A DNA stretch of 11,464 nt from Bacillota bacterium. Its GTDB lineage: Bacteria; Bacillota_A; Clostridia; Lachnospirales; Bianqueaceae. Shown here one piece after another: positions 6,420 through 11,464 of the stretch. The DNA is taken from positions 1 to 11,464 of the forward strand of contig JAFOIR010000125.1 in the NCBI GenBank assembly GCA_017420625.1, read 5' to 3'. Every line of letters starts with the position of its first letter. Position 1 is the stretch's first letter. The notes under the pieces are model-generated. The model saw only the letters and a list, made by a program, of their open reading frames with translations. It was not told the DNA's origin and searched no databases. The position numbers and the translations under genes are program-made.

Positions 6420-6811
6420 TCAGGCGGAATACTTCTTTCCGAATTCCTTCGCGGCTTCCTTGCGTCCCTTGATATTGAGCATATGCGCAAAGAAGTGTTC
6501 CTCCTCGACATCGATACCGTTTTCCCTCAGCGTCTTGCGCAGGGCATGAACCGTGCGGTGAGACCAGTTGGAGGTGGTGAACAGGACGACTTTTCCTACC
6601 ATTTCCGGCTTCAATGAATCCCCATAGGATTTCAGCTGAGGATCCATGATGTTGGCATATGGTGCACCCCCAGAAACAGCACATCCACGTATTCGGCAAG
6701 TGCCGGTTCGTCCACGATGGAAACCGCCGTTGTCTGAGCGCCTTCTGCAATGGCTTCCGCAATCTGTTTGGTGTTTCCCAGTTTGGAAAAATACCGTACA
6801 GCTACTGACAT
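6420..6811 (-). pseudogene. Flavodoxin-like protein, interrupted by a -1 frameshift
   Basis: The start ATG (6809-6811) has AGAGG upstream. The first frame encodes MSVAVRYFSKLGNTKQIAEAI with the flavodoxin FMN-phosphate loop (YFSKLGNTKQIA, residues 7-18) and reaches DVLFLG, but then runs to a TGA at 6632-6634 after 59 residues. Adding one base to the C5 run at 6667-6671 (plus-strand numbering) joins it to the second frame, which continues APYANIMDPQLKSYGD and reads cleanly to the TGA at 6420-6422. The corrected product is about 130 residues and covers the flavodoxin fold, including the TTSNWSHRT segment. Flavodoxins are small cytosolic FMN electron carriers. The gene lies 76 bp downstream of an iron-sulfur aldo/keto reductase on the same strand, probably its cotranscribed redox partner. 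Causes could be a sequencing error in the homopolymer, a true mutation or regulated slippage. The second part has an internal ATG (6645-6647) but no good ribosome binding site. Confidence 0.85.
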
Positions 6812-6887
6812 GTTATTTCCTCTTTCTGCATGTATTAGTCGAAGCTATTATTGTACAGAAGCGCTCGGAAATTCCACCCGAATAGCG

Positions 6888-8084
6888 TTATGAATTCATC
6901 TGCTTTCGGATTTCCTCCGCCTCTTTGGCCCGCTGCTCGCTCATATCCTTCCAGGTGGGGTGTTTGGCAACTTCCGCCACCAGACCCTTCATCACTTCCG
7001 GGATCTCGATATTCTGAGGGCAAACCTGTGTGCATTTACGGCAGCCGATGCAGGCAGATGCCTTCTTGTCTTCCGGCAGCGCATCCAGATTCATAACGGT
7101 CATCAGATTGGCGGCAAAATGCAGATCATTATAGGCTGCGATCAGCTTCGGAATATCCAGCTGCATGGGGCAGCCGGCACAGCAGTACCGGCACGCGGTA
7201 CAGGGAACTGCATTTTTCATCCCCTCCGCCAGATCCATCAGCGTCTGGTATTCTTTTTCGTTCAACGGCTTTTCGGTCTGGAACGTCTCCACGTTCTGGA
7301 CCATCTGCTCGTAGGCGGACATGCCGCTCAGGATCATCTTCACATTAGGCAGTCCCTGCAGAAACCGGAACGCCCAGTCGATACAGCTCTCCTCCGGACG
7401 AAGATCATGAAGGACCGCCTTCTCTTCCTCAGAAAGATTGGCCAGTCGTCCGCCGCGCAGCGGTTCCATGACCCACACCGGGATCCCGCGTTCGGTGAGC
7501 ATCTCATATTTCTTACTGGCTTCCTGCAGAGTCCAGTCCAGATAGTTCAGCTGGATCTGACAGAATTCCACTTTATCTCCGCAGTAGTCCAGGAATTTTT
7601 CCAGTGTTTCCGGATGCGCGTGGCTGGAAAAACCCAGATGGCGGATGCGCCCCAGTTCCTTCTGTTTCACAAAATAATCTAGAATCCCCCACCGCTCATC
7701 CATATAGGTCTGGACGGAGTTTTCGTACACGTTGTGCAGAAGATAGAAATCAAAATACTCTACCCCGCATTTTTTCAGCTGCTCTTCAAAGATTGCAGCG
7801 GGATCATAGGAATCGCTGATCTGATGTCCTGGATACTTGGTTGCCAGATAGAAGGATTCTCTCGGATGCCGCGCCAGAGCTTTGCCCAGAATGATCTCCG
7901 AATAGCCGGCATGATACGGAAAAGCCGTGTCGAAATAATTGATTCCGTTTTCCAGTGCGTAGTCCACCATCCGGAAGACCTGTTCCTCGTCGATCTTTGA
8001 GGGATCCGTTTCCATCATGGGAAGCCGCATCGCACCAAATCCAAGACGCGAAAGTGTTAAATCTTGAAAACTATTTGAGATCAT
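6888..8084 (-). CDS. Aldo/keto reductase with C-terminal 2x[4Fe-4S] ferredoxin domain
   Basis: The product is 398 residues. The N-terminal part (about 1-285) is an aldo/keto reductase barrel: LSRLGFGAMRLP (11-22), the tetrad residues D52, Y57 (FDTAFPYHAGYSE), K83 (ATKYPG) and H117 (LLHNVY), and GFSSH (151-155). The C-terminal part carries two cysteine motifs of the CxxCxxCxxxCP type, C295-C298-C301-C305 and C345-C348-C351-C355, each suited to one [4Fe-4S] cluster. This domain order matches the family often labelled COG1453, predicted oxidoreductases common in strict anaerobes with unknown substrates. The start is the ATG at 8082-8084 with AAGGAAGAAG upstream. It is cytosolic, has an extended -10 promoter (8124-8132), and is followed by the flavodoxin gene, which suggests electron flow between the flavin carrier and its clusters. 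Confidence 0.93.
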   Translation of the reverse strand: MISNSFQDLTLSRLGFGAMRLPMMETDPSKIDEEQVFRMVDYALENGINYFDTAFPYHAGYSEIILGKALARHPRESFYLATKYPGHQISDSYDPAAIFEEQLKKCGVEYFDFYLLHNVYENSVQTYMDERWGILDYFVKQKELGRIRHLGFSSHAHPETLEKFLDYCGDKVEFCQIQLNYLDWTLQEASKKYEMLTERGIPVWVMEPLRGGRLANLSEEEKAVLHDLRPEESCIDWAFRFLQGLPNVKMILSGMSAYEQMVQNVETFQTEKPLNEKEYQTLMDLAEGMKNAVPCTACRYCCAGCPMQLDIPKLIAAYNDLHFAANLMTVMNLDALPEDKKASACIGCRKCTQVCPQNIEIPEVMKGLVAEVAKHPTWKDMSEQRAKEAEEIRKQMNS

Positions 8085-8123
8085 GTTTATCTTCTTCCTT
8101 TTTATGTCTTTTTTCTGACTGTT

Positions 8124-8132
8124 ATTATAACA
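8124..8132 (-). promoter_or_regulatory. Extended -10 promoter of the aldo/keto reductase gene
   Basis: The minus strand reads TGTTATAAT, a full extended -10 (TATAAT at 8124-8129), 39 bp upstream of the start codon. No good -35 is seen; that region overlaps the T-tract and hairpin of the upstream operon's terminator (8141-8171). Confidence 0.65.
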
Positions 8133-8140
8133 CAGTTGAT

Positions 8141-8171
8141 AAAAACGGCACAGCGCATTAACGCTATGCCG
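8141..8171 (-). terminator. Rho-independent terminator of the dehydratase operon
   Basis: Read on the minus strand, CGGCATAGCG (8171-8162) pairs with CGCTGTGCCG (8155-8146) through one U-G pair around a 6-nt loop, followed by TTTTT (8145-8141). It lies 26 bp after the stop codon of the 51-residue gene. Confidence 0.88.
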
Positions 8172-8197
8172 CATCATTATTTCAAAGGCGATTGCTT

Positions 8198-8353
8198 TTA
8201 AAGACGATGATCTCGCTCCATATCATCATAGTGCTTCATCATTATCTTCTCCAAGGCCTTAACAAGTTTTGTATCCAAATTGAACCAGTATACGGCTACC
8301 ACGAAAAGAAACAGCGCAATCAGCACCACTGCAACAATAATCAGGGCTTTCAT
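8198..8353 (-). CDS. Small single-pass membrane protein, 51 residues, in the dehydratase operon
   Basis: The gene opens at ATG 8351-8353 and stops at TAA 8198-8200. It is preceded by a strong GGGAGGAG (8358-8365) that directly follows the stop codon of the dehydratase subunit (8366-8368), so translation is likely linked. The product starts MKALIIVAVVLIALFLF; residues about 3-24 form one hydrophobic helix ending in VYWF, and residues 25-51 are polar and charged (NLDTKLVKALEKIMMKHYDD followed by MERDHRL), probably an amphipathic helix in the cytoplasm. There is no signal peptidase site. I do not recognise a family. The position, ribosome binding site and the terminator 26 bp downstream argue for a real third gene of the operon; a role as membrane anchor or accessory subunit for the dehydratase is inference only. 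Confidence 0.75.
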   Translation of the reverse strand: MKALIIVAVVLIALFLFVVAVYWFNLDTKLVKALEKIMMKHYDDMERDHRL

Positions 8354-8365
8354 TTCTCTCCTCCC

Positions 8366-9904
8366 TTACCAGCTTTCATCGTCATCGAAATCTACCAGAG
8401 ATGGATCCACCGGTGTCTCATTCATAACGGTCTGCATAAAGTTGTTAACATCACTTCTCATTTCACGTCGGGTGATCGATGTTGGATCCATTAAATCCTG
8501 CCTTACAATACACATTTTGATTCCGCGGCGGGAAGCTCCTTCTTCAAAGAGTCCGCTGATGGCACCGACTCCTTTGCAGGAAATCTGGTCAAACATGATA
8601 ATCATATCACCATTAAATTCGTCATATTTGGCCCAAAGATCCTCCAGCATCAACTCATAGCCGCCCTTGGTATGAGCGCGCATGGTCGATGTCTGATACA
8701 TTCTTGCAATACCGTAGAGCATCTTTTCTTTGGAACTGGTATCAATTAGTTCTGTTCCGTGCAGGTCAATCATTTCGCAAACAGAATCAATACCCCAGCA
8801 TTCCAGAAGCCAGTTATTGAAATTTGCATAATTGTTGGCAGGAGTATTCCATACAACAGCCCGGTGTTTGATGTTCTTTGGACAGATTCCTGCGGCCACC
8901 TGTTTCTGCAGGATCGCATTTACTTTCCGGTCATTGTCCAGTGCTTTCTGCTCACCGCAAACTGCCTGGTGTTCAAAGATTCGGTACAACCACGCCGATG
9001 ATCCGGTATGCGGCGGAATGGACGTGCGGTTCATCTCCCATTTCTCAAACTTCGCTTTATTCTGTTCATTCCATATCTCACATCCCTTTTTCAGCGTATC
9101 CCAGTTAAATGTTTTTCCTGTGTGCTTCTCCATGAATTCAATGGCTGAGAGCATTTCCGCCACCGCATACTCCTGAACTTCATCCCGTTTCCACCGCAGC
9201 GGAATATTCAGTGGCTGTGTCGGAAGTCCAATACGGCGGTCTTGCAACATGGATGTCATGATACTTCCGTCACAGGGCATGTTGGAAGTCACCATGCAAC
9301 AACCAATCTTTGGAAAATCGTCCTCAATGGCAAGTCCGGCTTCAAACGACGGAAGCGGGCAGACATCTGCCGGCAATCCGTGGAGCTCTGTCTGCTCGAT
9401 ATAGTGTACCGGACTGTGCTGATTGATCAGAGAAGGGAGATACATGGGGTATTCCTGAAACAGTATCATCTTGCAATCCGGAAACCCTTTGCCCAGCAAC
9501 GCCGGGAGGAGCTCATCCACACAGATAATCTTTTTGTTAAGCTCTTCGGCCTTTTTGCTGTTGGGATGAAGGTTCCGGTCTGCGGAAAAGATCGTTGTCA
9601 AGGTTCCCGTAACATCACTTGCCAGATAATTCAGGTTATATCTTGCGGCACGCAGACCGGCTCCCCTCTGCCCAGAACACAGCCGGTCAAAGAAAGACGG
9701 CACGGTAAGGTATGAAAACATCCATCGATAGCGGAAAATGGCCTTTATATTTTGGAGCAAGTGACTGAACACCCATTTTATTAGAATGCCCCACAAGACA
9801 CACCATTGTCCAAAATCAAAGCAAGTATCTTTCCATCCTCTCCACTCACGATGTTTATATATTGCAGTTTTTTCGTTGTAATTATCTGCAGCGCCTTTAC
9901 TCAT
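8366..9904 (-). CDS. 2-Hydroxyacyl-CoA dehydratase, larger subunit (HgdA/FldB-like), N-terminally extended
   Basis: The product is 512 residues; family members such as HgdA are about 400-480. The recognisable part starts near residue 125 and shows the family layout: GKGFPDCKMILFQEYP (138-153, C144), ADVCPLPSFEAG (179-190, C182), GCCMVTSNMPCDGS (201-214, C202, C203, C211), then MIIMFDQISCKGVG (434-447, C443) and EGASRRGIKM (455-464). The cysteines are candidates for the [4Fe-4S] ligands. Together with the neighbour it should form the alpha-beta enzyme that removes water from an (R)-2-hydroxyacyl-CoA by a ketyl-radical mechanism, after one-electron activation by a separate ATP-driven activator. 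About the first 125 residues have no match that I recognise and include a hydrophobic stretch (about 32-72). The start is fixed by the ATGA overlap with the upstream gene and a GGGAGGGAAAGGAAA just before it. The acidic end is DFDDDESW. Confidence 0.9.
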   Translation of the reverse strand: MSKGAADNYNEKTAIYKHREWRGWKDTCFDFGQWCVLWGILIKWVFSHLLQNIKAIFRYRWMFSYLTVPSFFDRLCSGQRGAGLRAARYNLNYLASDVTGTLTTIFSADRNLHPNSKKAEELNKKIICVDELLPALLGKGFPDCKMILFQEYPMYLPSLINQHSPVHYIEQTELHGLPADVCPLPSFEAGLAIEDDFPKIGCCMVTSNMPCDGSIMTSMLQDRRIGLPTQPLNIPLRWKRDEVQEYAVAEMLSAIEFMEKHTGKTFNWDTLKKGCEIWNEQNKAKFEKWEMNRTSIPPHTGSSAWLYRIFEHQAVCGEQKALDNDRKVNAILQKQVAAGICPKNIKHRAVVWNTPANNYANFNNWLLECWGIDSVCEMIDLHGTELIDTSSKEKMLYGIARMYQTSTMRAHTKGGYELMLEDLWAKYDEFNGDMIIMFDQISCKGVGAISGLFEEGASRRGIKMCIVRQDLMDPTSITRREMRSDVNNFMQTVMNETPVDPSLVDFDDDESW

Positions 9905-11097
9905 TTTCCTTTCCCTCCCTTCTGGATTTTCTTGATCTCTAGACTCTCCATGAACGCCTGGATCCTGGTCGCAAGCTGTCCAGAGCCTTGTACCACATAT
10001 TCGCGGTCAATTCCTAATGTAGGAATTCCATATTCTTCCCACATAACCTGTGTATTCAGAGTCCGTTCGTAACCCCAGAAATCGCAGAATTTCGCCTGTT
10101 CATAGATAATTCCATCTGCTCGATAATCCTTCACCAGCTGAAGTACGAGATCCCGTCTGCCCTGCACCTTCTCTGCAGACATAAACCGAGGGCATTGATT
10201 TGTCTCGAGGTAGAATCGGCAGATCTGATCCAGTGCAGGCTCTCCCTCCTTGAGGGCAATCCGCTGACGGCCGGGGAATGATCCGAAACAATACCGGTCT
10301 GCCGCAACATAACAGCGGGCGTTTTCAAACATCTCCGAGATGGCATAGTCATCCAACTCGCTCCCTACGACTACAACACGTGCCCGCCACTTGTCTTCCG
10401 GATCTTTTTCTCTATTTCTAAGGTCCTCCAGGGTCTCTTTCAGATACGGAAGTATCAGTGATGTTGGACAAGCATAGCTGACCAAGCAAAGAATATGGAA
10501 TTCCCGCGGAGTAATCTTTGGATTATCTTCTTTTCGAAGATCGGAGATCTCTTCAAAAACAGCGCACATCTCATTGTGCTCTTCAACAGCAGCACGAATG
10601 GCCTCTTCTGAAAAGTCCAGATTGTAGTTCTTTTCCATCGGCAAAAGGAAGTTCTGCCGAATCTGGTCCGTATAGAACTTGATCCCGTGCGGACTTACTT
10701 TCAGCGGAGCATCAATGATCCCGAAGCCGAACTGCGGATTGTCAATCAGATTCAGTTCATGGATGTTTTCTACTACTCGCACCATCTGCTGACAGGTGTC
10801 CGATGATGCATAGAAGTCTACAAAGTTGTATCCGCCCTCAAATGCCCGTTCAAACAATGCTTTCGTATAACCGCAAATGAAACTGGACATGTAATACTGG
10901 CTGATATCCAGAGAGCCGGTATTGGGCGCTCTAAGCCGGATCGAAAACGCCTTTCCGCAGTTGAGAAGTACTTCCGGCACATAATAGCAGGTGTATCCCA
11001 CCGCGATGCCCCCGTCCTCTTTTGCCTTTCGTACGAGTTCGTTATTCGCCTGTTCAAGCAACTCTTCGTAATAGTGAATATGTTTCAGGTCCTTCAT
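9901..11097 (-). CDS. 2-Hydroxyacyl-CoA dehydratase, smaller subunit (HgdB/FldC-like)
   Basis: The product is 398 residues, close to the usual 370-390. Family landmarks are GGIAVGYTCYYVPEVLLNCGKA (starting at 29; C37 and C47), SSDTCQQMVRVVE (98-110, C102), VVVVGSELDDYAISEMFENA (241-260) and GIIYEQAKFCDFWGYERT (329-346, C338); C37, C102 and C338 are the most likely [4Fe-4S] ligands by comparison with this family. It pairs with the 512-residue subunit encoded next; the ATGA overlap at 9901-9904 couples their translation. It is soluble and oxygen sensitive. The start at 11095-11097 has AAGGAGGGG upstream. It is the first gene of an operon driven by the promoter at 11151-11179. The lysine/glycine-rich C-terminus (KGGKGK) is encoded by the ribosome binding site of the next gene. 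The substrate cannot be read from sequence: 2-hydroxyglutaryl-, 2-hydroxyisocaproyl-, lactyl- and phenyllactyl-CoA dehydratases look alike. No activator or CoA-transferase gene is in the window. Confidence 0.9.
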   Translation of the reverse strand: MKDLKHIHYYEELLEQANNELVRKAKEDGGIAVGYTCYYVPEVLLNCGKAFSIRLRAPNTGSLDISQYYMSSFICGYTKALFERAFEGGYNFVDFYASSDTCQQMVRVVENIHELNLIDNPQFGFGIIDAPLKVSPHGIKFYTDQIRQNFLLPMEKNYNLDFSEEAIRAAVEEHNEMCAVFEEISDLRKEDNPKITPREFHILCLVSYACPTSLILPYLKETLEDLRNREKDPEDKWRARVVVVGSELDDYAISEMFENARCYVAADRYCFGSFPGRQRIALKEGEPALDQICRFYLETNQCPRFMSAEKVQGRRDLVLQLVKDYRADGIIYEQAKFCDFWGYERTLNTQVMWEEYGIPTLGIDREYVVQGSGQLATRIQAFMESLEIKKIQKGGKGK

Positions 11098-11150
11098 CGG
11101 ATTCCCCCCTCCTTATGATTCTTCCGTTTGGAATTATTTCCCATATGTCA

Positions 11151-11179
11151 ATTTTACAGATTGCGAAATGTGTCGTCAA
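11151..11179 (-). promoter_or_regulatory. Promoter of the dehydratase operon
   Basis: On the minus strand TTGACG (11174-11179), 17 bp and TAAAAT (11151-11156) form a strong housekeeping-type promoter; the expected leader is about 45 nt. A second perfect -35 hexamer TTGACA lies at 11146-11151, but no acceptable -10 follows it. Confidence 0.75.
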
Positions 11180-11294
11180 TGGAGTCTGTTAATGTTCTGC
11201 CATTTTTCCGGTCTCTCCTCTTCTCACAAATTGATTCTGATTTCAACAAGTTTTGCCGCTTTCCCAGTTTTTATCTTTTCTTTCTTTCTGTTTG

Positions 11295-11303
11295 TGCTAC
11301 AAT
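11295..11303 (+). promoter_or_regulatory. Extended -10 promoter of the azlC-like gene
   Basis: TGCTACAAT (TACAAT at 11298-11303 with the TGn extension) lies 63 bp upstream of the start codon; no clear -35 is seen in the T-rich stretch before it. The leader holds a 6-bp stem CCGTGA / TCACGG (11309-11314 and 11322-11327) and a second imperfect hairpin GGAGGGAA / TTCCGCTCC (about 11327-11347) shortly before the ribosome binding site. Confidence 0.55.
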
Positions 11304-11366
11304 AATCGCCGTGATACTGCGTCACGGAGGGAAGCGCATTCCGCTCCGTAAATGAGGAGGACCGAA

Positions 11367-11464
11367 ATGAGTAAGAGTAGACAACCGGCTTTTATACGGG
11401 GCATGCGGGACGGGATCCCCATTGGTCTCGGATATTTCGCGGTAGCTTTTTCTCTTGGAATCAC
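11367..11464 (+). CDS. azlC: AzlC-family branched-chain amino acid exporter, large subunit (5' part only)
   Basis: Only the first 32 residues are in the window; the gene runs off the right edge. The start ATG (11367-11369) has GAGGAGG 6 nt upstream. The sequence FIRGMRDGIPIGLGYFAVAF (residues 9-28) followed by SLGI is the typical N-terminus of AzlC proteins, where FxxGxRDxxPixxGyxpxgxxfG opens the first membrane helix. AzlC works with the small subunit AzlD in exporting branched-chain amino acids and their analogues such as 4-azaleucine; an azlD gene would be expected just to the right. It is divergent from the dehydratase operon across a 269-bp gap that contains both promoters. Confidence 0.85.
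   Translation, partial: MSKSRQPAFIRGMRDGIPIGLGYFAVAFSLGI

Noticed and set aside
6026..6549. Overlapping plus-strand frames of about 150 codons around the 59-residue gene
   Set aside because: They cross two minus-strand terminators and the flavodoxin gene and have no ribosome binding site. The minus-strand small gene explains the region better.
6655..6680. Programmed ribosomal frameshift in the flavodoxin
   Set aside because: There is no classic slippery heptamer, downstream stimulator or need for two products. A one-base indel in a homopolymer is simpler, although slippage in the run cannot be excluded.
6960..7682. Plus-strand frame of 240 codons opposite the aldo/keto reductase
   Set aside because: It lies entirely within the opposite strand of a clear two-domain enzyme and looks like antisense sequence.
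11130..11165. CodY-type box near the dehydratase promoter (AATTTTACAGATTG)
   Set aside because: It shares only the first half with the AATTTTCWGAAAATT consensus; too many mismatches to claim.
11128..11355. Plus-strand frame of 75 codons in the gap before azlC
   Set aside because: It overlaps both promoters, has no ribosome binding site and reads as phenylalanine-rich random sequence from a T-rich tract.
11304..11366. T-box or other known riboswitch in front of azlC
   Set aside because: The leader is only about 60 nt and lacks a T-box motif and a terminator/antiterminator pair.

Overview
The window reads as chromosomal DNA of an anaerobic, low-to-mid GC Bacillota (Clostridia or Erysipelotrichia type). 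The reasons are strong GGAGG-type ribosome binding sites, compact sigma-A style promoters, Rho-independent terminators, oxygen-sensitive Fe-S enzymes (2-hydroxyacyl-CoA dehydratase, ferredoxin-domain aldo/keto reductase) and a small KFVPK-type basic protein that I recall from Firmicutes. I cannot name a species. No tRNA, rRNA, CRISPR array, transposase or phage gene is visible; this is mostly ordinary metabolic chromosome with a few odd points.

Layout from left to right. (a) 1-308: a hairpin terminator, a doubtful 65-residue reading frame on the minus strand, and a bidirectional terminator. (b) 309-1770: a seven-helix membrane protein (minus) divergent from a TetR-type regulator (plus), probably a regulator-target pair. 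(c) 1776-1836: a perfect 26-bp inverted repeat between convergent genes. (d) 1848-5965, minus strand: an alanine-racemase-family gene and an AgcS sodium/amino-acid symporter form an operon with its own promoter and terminator. An M29 aminopeptidase follows from a separate promoter. (e) 6068-8171, minus strand: a ferredoxin-domain aldo/keto reductase, a flavodoxin broken by a one-base frameshift, a terminator, and then a 59-residue basic protein whose ribosome binding site touches the T-tract of that terminator. (f) 8141-11179, minus strand: a translationally coupled 2-hydroxyacyl-CoA dehydratase subunit pair followed by an unlisted 51-residue single-helix membrane protein, with clear promoter and terminator. 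(g) At the right edge, divergent from (f), the start of an AzlC-type branched-chain amino acid exporter.

The common theme is amino-acid and peptide handling in a fermenting anaerobe: peptide trimming (M29), uptake of alanine-like amino acids with racemisation (AgcS plus racemase), possible branched-chain amino acid export (AzlC), and reductive dehydration of a 2-hydroxyacyl-CoA (reductive Stickland-type chemistry). The points most worth following are: the 51-residue membrane protein in the dehydratase operon together with the long N-terminal extension of the larger subunit; the racemase, in which both tyrosines that normally hold the cofactor phosphate are replaced; the flavodoxin frameshift in a C5 run; and the terminator placed directly in front of the 59-residue gene.
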